NCBI GenBank assembly: GCA_022036555.1
Contig: CM039125.1
Span: forward strand, 50,306,110-50,370,109
Length of the DNA: 64,000 nucleotides
DNA from: Microstegium vimineum
Taxonomy: Eukaryota > Streptophyta > Magnoliopsida > Poales > Poaceae
Reading direction: 5' to 3'
The notes under the pieces were generated by a model. The model made no database searches, was not told where the DNA came from, and saw nothing but the letters and a program-made list of their open reading frames with translations. Numbering within the stretch: the stretch's first letter is position 1; each line of letters begins with the position of its first letter. Made by a program: the position numbers and the translations under genes. Shown here piece by piece: positions 1 through 13,300 of this stretch.

Positions 1-600
1 GTCCATTCACCAGAGCATTTACAGAGAGCTCCAAACTCCGGACGCAGCGTCCGGAGCTTCCGGACCATAGAATGCGTCCAGACCTTTGTCCACAGCAGAG
101 CCGACCTAGGGTGTGTGTCCGGACGCACACGCGATGGTCCGGACACACCCAAACCCTAGCGTCCGGACCTCAGTCCGAAGCCCTTTTGAGCTGCCCAACA
201 CTTCTCCAACTTATTCAAGCTTCCAAGAGCCAACACTAAGTGATCTCAACACTTGTGCACGTGTGTTAGCTTTTAGTTCACACTTATTTTGGATTAAGTT
301 GGTGTTTCACTTGTTTCAATTTATTTTAAAGCAATGCATATGAACCTAATGGCACTTGATAACGATAATCAAACTTAAGAGCTCTCTCCTTGATAGTACG
401 ACTATCTATACTAAATGTGATCACATCCTCTATGATGTCTTGATCACCAAACCGAAAATAGTCCTAGCTATCACCTTTGCCTTCAACCATTTTCCTTTCC
501 AGCACCATGCTAGAGCTTGTGCCATCCACTTGATCCACCTTGTTCCATCACATGACATGTACCAACCTATCTCATGATTCACACTTAGAGATCAAGGTTA
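1..600. repeat. Repeat-like AT/GC mosaic, possible LTR retrotransposon fragment
   Basis: The first 200 bases repeat the motif GTCCGGAC and close variants (cgtccggagc, tgtccggacgc, ggtccggac, cgtccggac) many times, which resembles the long-terminal-repeat sequence of some grass LTR elements. The remaining 400 bases are AT-rich with only short reading frames. No protein domain is visible and no element end can be placed, because the left part is cut off by the window. Assignment to an LTR element is inference. Confidence 0.35.
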
Positions 601-629
601 GTACTTAGGTGAGTTTCATCAATTACTCA

Positions 630-1450
630 AAACCAAAACACATGAGGACTCTCGAGAGGGCCGCCGTGCCACGCCCCCGAGCTCCGCCGCCGCCATGACC
701 GCCGCGCCCCCGAGCTCCGCGTCACAGCTCCGACGCTCGCCATGGTCGCTGCGCCCCCCGCATGGGGAGCTCTACCCGCGCGAGCAGGCGACGGAGCACA
801 CGCCTTTTTCTTCGATTTCGTCGGGGGATTTACAGACGACGACGAATTGCGGCGGATTGAGGGGGGGGACCGGCCGGGGATGGACCGGTGGCCGACCTGC
901 AGCGGTGGGGGCACGGTCCCTTGCTGCCTGACCAGCAGCAGGGAGGAGGCGCATGCCCTCCCTGGCCAGCGGAGGCAACAACAACTGCTCAGCCTGCGGC
1001 TCTGCTCGACGAGCGCGTCCAGCGCAGGAGGCCGCAATGCGTGGACTCGCGGCGCATGGGGCGCGGAGGCCAGCGGCATGCAGCGCTGGCGCGCGCTCTC
1101 GGCTGGGCGAGCAGCAACACCGCGAGACGCCAGGGCGAGGCGACGGTGGGCAGGGCGTCGCGGCCAGCGGGCGCTGGCGAGGCAACGACCTCACGCCCTC
1201 GCGCGCGCGCCGGCGCAGAGGCGACGCGACGTCGGGGCGCCAGGCACGCTGGCCTGGGCGCTGGAGCGCTCGTGCGCGGGGCGAGCTAGGCGGGGCGACG
1301 GCGGCGGCCTGCCTGCTCGGCTCCTGCTCGACCGTGGCAGAGGGAGGAGTCGAAGGAGAGGGCTCCCTGCTGCATCCATGGGAGAGGGAGAGGAGCAGGA
1401 GGGAGGGAGCCCGAGTGGAGGAGGAAGTGGCGAGTGGAGTTGGCTAAGTT
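630..1450. other. GC-rich block without a recognisable gene
   Basis: About 800 bases are very rich in CpG, CCG and GCG. Several overlapping frames stay open on both strands (for example 742-1464 on plus and 772-1194 on minus), but the translations are Arg/Ala/Gly/Pro mixtures with no domain, which is what GC-rich DNA gives by chance. It could be a CpG-island-like promoter flank, a captured gene fragment, or the first exon of an unidentified transcript. I do not call a gene here. Confidence 0.4.
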
Positions 1451-1559
1451 GCAAATTTACGTAGCAGTCTCTCCATTTATCTCTAAAATGTAATCCGTAT
1501 CGTAATACATGCAAATATACTAGTAAATAATAATAAAAAAGATTTTTCTTAAGAAATGT

Positions 1560-2470
1560 GTGAAAAAGGGGAGGCCCGTGCGGGTGTGCTCTCGCTGGGC
1601 CGACCGTCGCTGGGTGCGAGAGCCCACCCCGACGCGTGCACAGCCCAGCGAGGTTCTCACGCGGACGAAGTGCACGGCACGACCGCGACTTCCGCCGCCC
1701 GACTGGAGAAAGACCGACGGAACCTCGCGACGGCGCCTGCTCCGCCTCCGGCCTCCTGTACTGCACTCGGCGTCGGTGGCTTGGCCCACCTCGACTCCTC
1801 GCCCCCTCCGGAGGACCGGACCTGTACTGCCCTGCCTGCCTAGCGGCTTGCCCCGCCGGCCGTGCGGCTGCCCCGCTCTCCGCGTGGAGATCCGGCCAGG
1901 GGCCCGCCGCTCTCTCTGACCGCCTTTGCCCTCAGCCCCCAGCCCTCGGTGCCCCCCATCCCGAGGCCCCCAACCTTGGTCGGTGTCTTAACCGGCGACG
2001 AGCACCCAGGTACTCCCACCCCTTCTCTCCCCTTCATGCTGTGCGAAGCTGAGCACCGAAACCCTAACCTAAAGCTATTTTAGCTATTTGATTGACAAGC
2101 CTCCTAACTTCCAACCTTTTGCAAAATAAATTACTGGATCCGCCCCTCATTACATACCTATGATATATAGGAGTACTGTTATAGTGGATTCATTTGATAT
2201 TATAGATGTTATAATTATAATCTATTTTCCTATAAGCTTGGTCAAAGTTAGAAGAGTTTTAATAAAACCAATGACTTACAATAGCCCATTGGAGTGCGAA
2301 GTAACCCATTCTTTCTTGCGTTTATTTCATTCTTTTGGATTTGCATATACACTTGACTTCAAAGCTTTTTACATCACCTGTGGCAGGACATGTTTCGGGT
2401 TTCATGTTGTTATCTACAGGCTGGCTCTGTGGTGATTTTATAAAGAAGTACCATTGTCTCTGCAATAACT
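1560..2470 (+). promoter_or_regulatory. Probable promoter and 5' UTR region of MED13
   Basis: A GC-rich stretch (about 1,560-2,070) ends in a plausible non-coding first exon with a splice donor at about 2,010 (cacccag followed by gtactccc). An AT-rich intron follows. A short leader after acceptor-like sites at about 2,387 and 2,419 runs to the ATG at 2,471. This matches the usual grass pattern of a GC-rich non-coding first exon and a 5' UTR intron. The exact transcription start is not visible. Confidence 0.45.
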
Positions 2471-4843
2471 ATGTGGACCAACATTTTCAAAATAGTAAGC
2501 CAGACCTTACTCCACTATCTGATGTGGCTCCATTTGTGCAGCACCAAAACTTGGCAGTTAGTTCCATCTTGGAATATGCTTGCTTTCCAGTTTTTTTATT
2601 TAATTGTAGCTTCTTGCTAAGTGATTCACATCATCTGGTTCTCAGTCATTTTAAGTTGATTTTTTTTTTAATTTTTTTTGAGCAACATATTGCATTTCTT
2701 AATGTAGTTGTTATATATGACAATTATATGATGCAACAATTCCTTTTAAGCACCACAAATATGCTGTGATGAAAAACAATCTCTGAAGATGCATCTTAAG
2801 TCCTCAAAGAGCAGGAAATGCCATGAATCAGAGCATTTTACAACTCAGGCCAACACATCTTACTTTGTCAAACCCAGAAGTTGCATCTCATGTTTTGTTG
2901 GCCATTCAGCAAATTTGACTACCCATGCTATCATATCATGACTGAAATTACTCTCCTTATTCTTATGATTATGTTTTGCCTTAACAGGGGAGCTCCAAAC
3001 AGTTTCGTGGTTTCAGTTTCTTCCTACCGAACCCGATGCAAGTGCAGCGCCTGAGAAAAGGTGCTGTATATCCTCCTTTGATGGCCTTTTGTGCTTTTAT
3101 CTTAGTTATCTTTGGGCATTCGTTATTTATGTTTGGAATGATTTACTTGTTTTGTGCATCGCGTGTTCCTATTTCAGTTCAAAGGCTGAGCAGAAAGATG
3201 CTCTTAATAATATTGTGCTTTCGGCATATCTTCACTTGCAAAGTGAAGGTTTCCTAAGTACTTGGACTAATTCCTTTGTTGGTCCATGGGATCCATCTCA
3301 AGGAGAGCATAACCCTGGTAATGATCATATGTATTGGCTTCTAAATGTCTATCTATTTTTCTTTCACATTAAGTTTGGTCTTGGATGATGTATACCACAT
3401 GACTTTGCTATACTTACAGATGAGAAGATCAAGCTCTGGTTGTTTCTTCCTGGCTGCCACTCATCGGTATCTGAAAAATCCCAACCTGCTGTAAACAAAT
3501 TAAGAGGTTGATTCTGGTTAATATTCTTTTTATTCTGATGTCTTAATCCAATGTTCCAGTGCTTATGTATTTGCATCTTCCTACTGTTTATTTTGTTCTG
3601 TAGTCGCTTCAAATGGTTTATGGGTAGCCCCTGGCAACTCAGAAGAGGTAGCAGCCGCACTATCTCAGGCTTTAAGAAATTCTTTAGAAAGGTATTCTTG
3701 TAATTTTTTTAATAATTGTTGCAGTAAGAAACAATCGATATTTTTGCTGGTTGGACATGAATATCCCTTTTTTTTTTGGTGCAGATCACTAAAATGGCTT
3801 TCGTATGCAAGGTTTGGTGATGTTTTTACAAAATACAACCCACCTACAAGAAATCAAAACAGTTTTAGGTTTGTTAGCAAAGGTTCCTACACTTTTATTT
3901 GCTTATTCTGTTCTTTTTCCACTTATCAATGCATGCTAAGCTGTCAGTTGAAGTTCCATGCTTTGTTTGTTAGGGTTTGGAGGATATGTTGGCTCACTTT
4001 ATCACAAATGACAGCAGAAGTCTTGCACTTAAATATATACTATATACTATGCGAGACATTAAATATGTAATGGATCCTGCTACTCTTGTAGTCTTGTGTT
4101 TAGATAGGTTCTGCTTATATACTGATACACTACTTTGTTCGAACAGTCCTAATTGGATCATCAAACTGCACTGTAACTATGTATAACTATAACTTTATAA
4201 TCTGCTATTGTTCTTTCCACTGTAGGTTTTGGCAATGATTTTCGTGCCATTTTGTTAACCTTTATTATATGATATCTGGATGTGATGTTTGGTTACCTTA
4301 TCTTTATAGGAGCATATTGCCACAGCTGGTAGTATTCAGGGACTCTACCTTTCCTGATTTCTTTATTCTTATTATCATTGTTTTAGGAGAGCACAGCCTA
4401 CAGTTGAGTTTGTCTTTGCTGCCACTGAGGAAGCAATATTTGTTCATGTTGTAATATCTGCTAAGTAAGTAATCAATGCCATGAATGCCTGAGATATTGC
4501 TGATCTTCTTCGGTGTATATATGTACTGATGACCTTACTTTAAATAATATTCTACAAGGTATGTTCGGAACCTTTGTAGTGATGACATTGAGAAAGTTCT
4601 CACTCATTCTCCTCCCTCCATCGGTGAAGGTCTTCCAGGTACTGTTCCATCCCACAATAATGTTTCATGTCTTGCTTCTTTTGTACCATTGCAGTGCTTT
4701 GAAAGACTTCCTTTTATCTTTTTTTTTGGTGATTTATATGTGCTAGAATAGTTGATTCAGATTTCCTTAGGCTAACCCTAGAAGGGTAGCAATATAGTGT
4801 AGGCATACATGGGCCTCATGGGCCTATACACACACATTCCAAC

Positions 4844-4889
<46 letters not shown>

Positions 4890-7357
4890 CAGTCTCAACT
4901 ACCGGCGCAGCGGAGTTGCAAACTGGACAAGAAAGAAACAAGAGCACACACACGAGCCCCCCACAGACCCCCACAGACGCAACTAGCCACTAGTGATGTT
5001 GAGGCTGGAGCGAAACTCGGAGAAGGTGGAGGACGGGAGACCCTTGGTGAAGATGTCGGCAAACTACGAGGTGGTCGAGACGTGGAGAACCCGAACATCG
5101 CCGATAGCGACCCGATCCCGAACAAAGTGGAGGTCGATCTCCACATGCTTGGTCCGTTGGTGCTGAACAGGGTTGGTGGAGAGGTAGACCGCGCTGACGT
5201 TGTCGCAGTAGACAAGCGTGCTCCGGGAGAGGGGGCTGTGGAGCTCAGCAAGAAGCTGTCGGAGCCAAGAAGCCTCAGCCACGCCGTTAGCCACAGCGCG
5301 GTACTCCGCCTCGGCACTAGAACGAGAGACCACCGGCTGGCGCTTGGACGATCAAGACACCAAGTTGCCGCCTAGGAAGACGGCGTAGCCGGAAGTGGAG
5401 CGCCGAGTGTTTGGACACCCAGCCCAGTCGGCGTTGGTGTAGACCACAAGCTCGGAGGAGGACCGGTGGAGTAGAAGGCCGTAGGCGACTGTGCCGCGGA
5501 GGTAGCGGAGGAGCCGCTTGAGAGCAGTGAGGTGTGGCTCGCGTGGATCATGCATGTGGAGACAGATCTGCTGCACTGCATAGGTGATGTCCGGCCTGGT
5601 GAAGGTGAGGTACTGAAGAGCACCGACAAGGCTCCGGTAAGCAGTGGGGTCAGTCACTGGAGTGCCCTCGGCCTCTGACAACTTGGCCTGAGTGTCAACT
5701 GGAGTGGAGCAGGGCTTGCAGTCAGTCATCCCAGCGCGCTCCAGGATGTCAAGAGTGTACTGTCGCTGGTGAAGGAGGAGTCCGGTGGGACGAGGCTCAA
5801 CTGACCCCGAGGAAGTGATGCAGCACACCCAGATCCTTCATAGCAAACTCCTGCTGAAGAGAGGTGATGATGCGCCGGAGGAGAGACGGACTCGAGGCTG
5901 TCAGCACAATGTCATCAACATATAGCAGCAGATAGGCAGTCTCATCTCCATGGCGATAGATAAACAAAGACGTATCTGACTTGGCCTCCACAAAACCAAG
6001 TGTCAACAGGAAGACAGCAAACCAAGAATACCAAGCCCGAGGCGCCTGCTTGAGGCCGTAGAGGGACTTGTTGAGCCGACAAACCATATCAGGACGAGAA
6101 GAGTCAACGAAACCCGCTAGCTGACTGCAGTAGACTGTCTCAGTCAAATGACCATGCAGAAAGGCATTCTTCACATCCAGCTGATGCACGGGCCAGGAGC
6201 GAGAGAGAGCCAGTGAGAGAACTGTGCGGACGGTAGCCGACTTCACCACTGGACTGAACGTCTCGTCGTAGTCGACTCCAGGGCGCTGAGTGAAGCCCCG
6301 GAGAACCCAACGAGTCTTGTACCGCTCGAGGGTACCATCAGCCCGCCGCTTGTGTGTCCAGATCTACTTGCTCGTGACCACATTGGAGCCCGGTGGACGA
6401 GGCACCAGATCCCATGTCTGGTTGGCGAGGAGGGCCGCGTACTCCTCTTCCATCGCGTGGTGCCAGTGAGGGTCTGACAAGGCGTCACGGACGGAGGAGG
6501 GTACCGGAGAGACTTGCTGCTGACCGGGCATCGCCGCAAGAGCCCGGGGCGGTAAGGAACCGGCCGCGCACCGCGTCACCATGGGGTGAACATGACGCGG
6601 GTGGCGGTGCAGGAGAGGCGGGTGGTACACGCAGTCGGGTGCAGCCGGAGGCGGCAGAGGCGGCGGTGTAGGCGTCGCCGGTGGGGAAGAAACCCCCGGT
6701 GGAGACCGAGGCGGGGACGGCGGTGGGGCAGCCGGCTCCAGGTGTACCGGAGGCGGCCGCGGGCGACGCTGGTAGACATGCCCGAACCGAGGGCGGAGTC
6801 GGGTGGTGCCGCAGGTGGTGTGGGGAAGGAGGGCCAGGCGCTGGGCAAGGGAACACCTGCCCCAAGCGCGGGCCAGAAGCTTGCCGCGTCAGTAGTTGCT
6901 GCGGCTGTAGCAGTGGCGGCGGCGAGAGCCGCAGCGAGGGCGGTGGCAGGCGGAGCCGCTGCGTGGAGGTGGGGAATCAGCGGACGAGGAGGCTGGGTGG
7001 GGAGGGGGGAGGTGCCTGCTCCGGCGCTGGTGCGGGGGCTGCCTGCTCCCATGTCCAGAACCGTCCAGCCCGCAGCAGCAGTAGCAGGGGCGATCGCGGC
7101 AGGAGGGCCCAGCTCGCCAGCGGCCAGGAGGAGGGGATGCGGCTGGGGCAGGTGAAGGCCGGCGCTGGTGTTGACTGCTCCCGTCGGGGGCATGCCCAAG
7201 CTCGTCCAGCCTGCAGGAGCAGCAACAGGGGCGGTCGCGGGGCCCTCCGCGACAGCAGCCGTACGCGCGGCAGCGGGGCCGGGGCCGGGGCCGTCCACGC
7301 CCGACTCGCATGCGGGCAGGCGCGCCCCCACGCCTGGGGCCGCGAGGTCGGCGGCTG

Positions 7358-7388
<31 letters not shown>

Positions 7389-10300
7389 CCGGCGACCAGA
7401 GCAGAGGCGGCGGGCGGCTGTGGGTGCCCCGGAGCGGCCGGTGACTTGCGCCCAGGTAGAGGGAAGGGACGGGAACGGCCCGAAATGGGAGGGAGGGGGA
7501 GGAGAAGCGCCAGCCATGGCGGCGGCAGCAGGCCGGCGTGCCTGGCGGTGGCTGGAGGTGGGAGAAGAGAGACCTAGCTTGATACCATGCTAGAATAGTT
7601 GATTCAGATTTCCTTAGGCTAACCCTAGAAGGGTAGCAATATAGTGTAGGCATACATGGGCCTCATGGGCCTATACACACACATTCCAACAATATGTTTG
7701 AGGATTGAGCGGGGGAACTGTTGAATTTCATTTACAATAGGGTCATAGGGAACACTTGAACCATCCAAAACGGTATTGCCCAAAACCCAATTCATAAAAA
7801 TGCTTCATGGTGAATTGGTGAGTCATCAAAATTATAGAATTCCAGAATGTGTTTTTCAGTTTTTGTCTCCTTTACAATTAGAAACAGTGACATGTTAAAT
7901 CTTAGAAGTATTCCCTCCATTCTAGTGTGTAGTTTTGTGAAACCTATAGCATGTCTTTAAAGCTACTGTGTTAAATTAACTTGCCTCATCAACCACCTTC
8001 AGGCTTCAGTAACCAATGAACAAAGGAATTGGGCATAGAAAAAATGTAGCAAACACTCAATAGGGTAGGGTCTGCAGGTATATCGCTTCTCGAAATCATA
8101 TAATAATAAAAACATACACTTTTGCCGAGCTACACAACAAAGAAAAAGTACGAGGATAGTAATTAGTTAGTTCTTCACAGCTCAACTTTCAAGGAGATCT
8201 TGTTCATGTTCGTACCATTGAGATAAAAGATTTAGCTTTATTGGAAGTATTGATTCTTTAAACAGGACTAGTATGACTTTGGAGTCGTGTCTTGAAGTAA
8301 GCCATTTACTTCTAAAATACTTCTCAGTTCTCAAGAATAAAGAAGATTTTACTGTTCTTTACTAAATTTTCTGCCCTTGACTTATTTGATTAATACGTAA
8401 TTTCACTTTTCTCTGTTGTTTCCACCATTTATATAAGTTGTGATTTGTGTTTATTTCATGACTATTACATTGAATGTTGCAGTTGTTGTTGCTCCTAGTG
8501 GGATGCTTGGTAGGCTTGTCGGTTGCTGTCCAAGTGATCTTGTAAGACAAGTATATTCAAGGTATTTCAGAAGAAGTGAAATTTATTATTACATTAAGCT
8601 TTACAAGCAAGCACATGTATTTGTTTCATTAGATGTTTCTTATGAAATTATTTTATATTCAGATATTTTTTAAAGATGTCTATATGACCAGATTGTTCAC
8701 TTTGACAGTGTTGTCTCAAGTTAAGTTCCTTTAACAATTGCAGCAAATCATCGACACCTAATTTACCAGGTTTTAGTCAACCTACTGTATGCCAGCTGAG
8801 AGGCCAAAGTTACTATGTTGAAGTTGCACTTGGCTTTCCAGCTGCTTCAGCCAATAAAGTTTCTGAGTCCGAGCATATTCAGATAAAAAAAGAATTGGAT
8901 CCAGCGAAGGATGCTCAGGTTGGTGCTGATGGACTGCGTAAGGTAGAATCACCCGATAGCCTTCCAGTTCTTGAGAGGACATTTATTTTTCCACCTGAGG
9001 CTATTTTGGTACCTATGGTGCATCAAGCATTTGTTCGTTTTTCGAGCAAAAGGTACTAGTCTTACCCTTTTTCTTGCAATGATTGTAGTGGACATGGCTT
9101 ATATTTGTTCTTTGCAGAATGTGTTTACAGGGCTCGCTGGGAAGTTCATCATGGGAGGCATGGCCGTTCTGGAATTTTTCTCCGTCTTCTTACTTTCAGA
9201 ACAGGTCAGTCTCAAATTATTTGTTCCTTTGGCATGCTCTATCAATGATACTAAAGCGAGAATTGATTATTTGTTGTAAACATGTTTGTCCACTCACAAT
9301 GTTGTCTATATATTGAGCTCCATGAAAATCAGCACTTACCAAGAAAATTTTGCACTCGTTGCCCCTAATCATTGGTTGTACGTATTCCAAATCCTCTTTA
9401 AGCTACTCTGTGTTTGACTGAATTAGTATTCTTTCAACCCACTGTTTGAAAGAGTTAAGCACAGCTGTTTTTGTTTAGACAAATCAAAACACTTGCATTT
9501 TGATCTTGAGCACTTCTATTCTCCCAACCCATGATCCTTTGCTAATCTTTACCCTCTCTTTCTAACTGTCTTCTGTTTTGTGCTGCTGATAATCTAAACT
9601 ACAGATGGGCAACTGAACCCCCTACTTTCCTGTTTATTTCCTGTAACTTGAGTTGGTGGCTACAACATGATCTGTGTCTGTGTGAATCACCATCTTGGTC
9701 TTAGTCTCCCAAGAGCTAGAACCATCAGCAGGGTGTGAACTTGTTATTATATTTAGATTTTTAGAGTATTGCCAAGTACATCTCAGAGCTCTTCAGAACT
9801 GTATATGCCTTTTGCTGATGAACCATAGTTCATACACACTAAAGTTCCTGCAAAAAAAAACGAATTTATTGTAAGATGTAATCTGCTGCTGTCACTCACT
9901 CACTCCAGCAGGGATGACACTCGGTCAGCCCTGCTGCTGCTCCTGGTACAGAGTTGGCAATAGGCCATATTGCTTGTACCTCTTCTAGTACTTAGTTGGT
10001 AGAAGTACACCAGCAGTATGGGCTGGTACTAGAGTAGAGATGGCTGATCTCAGCCTTGTACCGTAGGAGTAAGGAGTAGGAAGACTTGTACCTCAGCTGG
10101 TACATGTAGGTTGTATATATCCCTATGCAATACAATGGAAAAGGCAGCTCTTGCCACCATTCCTGTGTCCAGCTTTCAGCCAACGCTGAAACCTGAGTGT
10201 GTGTGTGTAGCTTGAGCTCAAGCTCATCTTCTACCTTGGTTCAGGGAAGGAGGGAGAGGGAAGGAGAGCAGGTGCTGCTCACCTGGGTGCTAGGTACTAG

Positions 10301-13300
10301 TGCTAACATTTATTTCTACCATGTAAAATTCAATTGTGTTTGATCATACACAAGAAATAGTAGTAAACTGTTCAATATGACGTTTCTGTTGTTTTTTTAT
10401 TATATGTGCTGGTTATAACCTCTGTTGTGTGTTGTGTCCATAATTTCTTCTACTTTAATTGGTGTCCTCTGTTAGCAGCTCTTTCCTGGGATCTTCTTGT
10501 GGACTTGGAGTCAATTCTAATTATCTGAGACTAAGAAGGAAAAAAAACAAGTGCAACAGCATGGCCAGCAGTATTAGTAGTGTGAGTAGCACTTCTGATG
10601 GAAGTGAGCGTGCAGTTGCTACTGAAGGTGATCTTGTAGCTGATGCTGACTCTATGTCTGGTCGTCAGTCTGATATGCCATCCAACAATGATAATGTCGG
10701 TAGTAAGATGGTACTGTAATCTATTCCTTTTTTACTCACATATGTCAGTATACTGAGTTGACCTTTTTTCTGTATTTAAAACACAAAATGGTGTTCTTTT
10801 CTTTTGACAATTTATTGAAATTGTGTGACATATGGAAGATTATCCATGTGAATATCGAGTTTCAATTTTCATTTTTTTTACCAACCATCCTGAATGAAGT
10901 ACAAATGCAAAAGAGAGGACAGACAGGCTTAATATACCATCAACTTTCTCTTCTTGCAAATGCATAACGCTTGAAGTAATAATAACTAAGTATGCGTGAC
11001 TATATTCTTATTTTTATTTGTGAGGAACAATTTATACCATTGATTTTTTTTAGTCGTCCTCAAAGAGAAAGAAATGTGAAAAGGATGTGACCTACTCCCT
11101 CCATTACAAATTTTGAGTTGTTCTAGCCTTTCTAGATACATAGCTTTTGCTATGCATGTAGATATATAGTAGAAACTATGTATTTAGAAAAGCCAGAATA
11201 GATAAATCACAAAGTTGGCTGCAGTTAAAAATGAAACACAAAGTTGGCTAGCAATAGATAAATCATAAATGGAGTGGTTATACACGGCTGCACATATTTC
11301 ACTTCTTACATAGATTTCTTTTGAGAAAGAGCCATGACCACCTTGGTTGATGATGGTGTACACCCACATTCTGACTGAACTAGGCCAGATTCCTGCACAT
11401 TAATATTTTGCGTGACTATAATCTGTGCGCAAATATAAATCTGCCTGGGCCTTTGCTTAGATAAAATGGCGATCCTTGACCATGTGTTTGTTCCTTTAAT
11501 GCTAAAATCATCAGAGTGGTCTTTAATTTCTTGCCTTAATGGAGCTCGCTGTGCACAGAGTTCTGTTTGTGTGATTCAATCACATCTGGTTGAGATGTTA
11601 ATCATTTCTTTTTTGGCACCGGCCTTATAAGCAATATTGTGGTACTCTGTACATGAATGTAGGTGCATCAGTATAATCATGTTGCTTTGTGTAATTAGGT
11701 ATCCAAGCGGCCTCGTTCTGAAGTAGCAGAAGTTTCTTCTCATACTGGCAAGGATGTTGGTGAAAACATACACGGTGCGAATGGTCAGGTTGGGCGCTCT
11801 TGGAGCTGGGATGATGAGGGTGTCGTTATGGACATCGATATACTTCTCTCAAAGTTTGGAGATTTTAGTGACTTCTTTCAAGAAGAGGAGTTAGATTTTG
11901 GTGAGGTAGGCATTTTAAATCCTTGTAGTATTTTATTTACTTTCGGAGCCATTACGATAAGTCTATAACATCCAAATAGTGACTGAATTAAGTATCAAGA
12001 ACTCTGTGATAGTGCTGAGCTCAACTTAAATGGCTATGAGCCTATGATAGAATGATGGTCTATATGACATTTCAAATCCAGTACATTGACCTGTATATGT
12101 CATCAGTTGCAATCTGCTAACTGTAATAAACTGTATTGACTCTTTGAGTTGCATTTAATACTGCTGTATTGCTACACTAATGGTACAAGAGAAATTTACT
12201 ACTGGTGCCTTGTCTCTATTGTAACCAAGTACTTCACTACTGCTTTTTTATATTGTTTAGGTTATAACCAATGACCTCTGTTAGAGTTCCTCATAAGTTG
12301 AACTCATTGATCGAAAAACAATTAGTTCTCATGTCACTAAAAGGTGAAAGAAATCTCTTATAGTGTGCATTCCCATCCCCTTTTTAACTTCTATACTTTA
12401 GCTAGTTGTTGTGAAATGACTATTGAAACTATCTGCTCCTTGGATTTATTTAAAAATTTAGCATGCTACCTTTGATGATGGGGAAACTGTCATCATATAA
12501 GTTTTATTGAAGGAGTTAACATGCTACCTTTAATGACGAGGAAATACACCCCCCTATGATGACATGGCTGTTTAGAATGGAATCTTTGTGATTTACCTGT
12601 AGTATTAATTCATGTGACTGAAAATTCCATTTCGTATAGCCTCCAGGTACTGCTGAATCACATGCTCTAGTAATTCCTCCGTCAGATTGTGGAGATGTCA
12701 CATTCACAGATAGTCCATCAACAGCAATGGATATCCCTGAACAAAGACTTTCTCCTGTTGGTTTCACATCTTTGGATGCATTTGACCACCAAATTATGGC
12801 CCCTGCTCAGGATGTTGTTTCTAAAGTTCAAGAACCTCATAAAGATACTACAACACCTGCACAGTCCCACTCGTTAGTTTTATCATCTGGAAGATTTGAT
12901 TATCTCACCAAAGCTGAAGCAAAGCTCACATTTGCTCCAGAATATGCAGCTGTTGAAATTTCTATTGCTGAAGCCCCAACCCCATTGTTTACAAATCCAT
13001 ACTTCCCCAGATCAAAGAAACCAGGCAGTTCTAGTTTTAGTTCAAGAGTTTATTCATACGATGTTGCACAAAGCTCTCAAATTGAGTCCACAGGAGACAA
13101 GCCAGATAAGCCTTCTAAACTAACATCTGGTAATCATTTGCATGATGTTGATTCATCAAACTTGTACACACTTGTCCAAGGTGGGAAGAAAGAGAATGAC
13201 AGGAGCTTAAAGAATACTGACATACAGCCCTCTAAGGGGGAAACGTCACTGCCTATTTCTGGTGTGACTTCATTTAGTTCTTCTCTTGTTTCACAAAAGA

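Larger units (their letters stand above)
4741..7691 (-). mobile_element. Internally deleted Ty1/copia LTR retrotransposon in a MED13 intron
   Basis: The element is 2,951 bp with 104-bp LTRs that start TG and end CA and are identical to each other. It is flanked by the 5-bp target duplication ATATG (4736-4740 and 7692-7696). Coding is on the minus strand. Next to the LTR at 7588, the minus strand reads TGGTATCAAGC, a primer-binding site like initiator tRNA-Met. Next to the other LTR is a purine tract, a 44-base G run on the minus strand. Only reverse transcriptase and RNase H are recognisable; most of gag, protease and integrase are missing, so it would depend on a helper. Identical LTRs suggest recent insertion. 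It lies antisense to MED13, between exons 8 and 9. Confidence 0.93.

Noticed and set aside
742..1464. 240-codon plus-strand frame in the GC-rich block
   Set aside because: Several frames on both strands are open at once, the composition is Arg/Ala/Gly/Pro, and no domain or splice logic supports it. It is expected by chance in GC-rich DNA.
6681..7577. 298-codon plus-strand frame opposite the copia element
   Set aside because: It is a shadow of the GC-rich antisense region and includes homopolymer-encoded runs. Element signals place coding on the minus strand.
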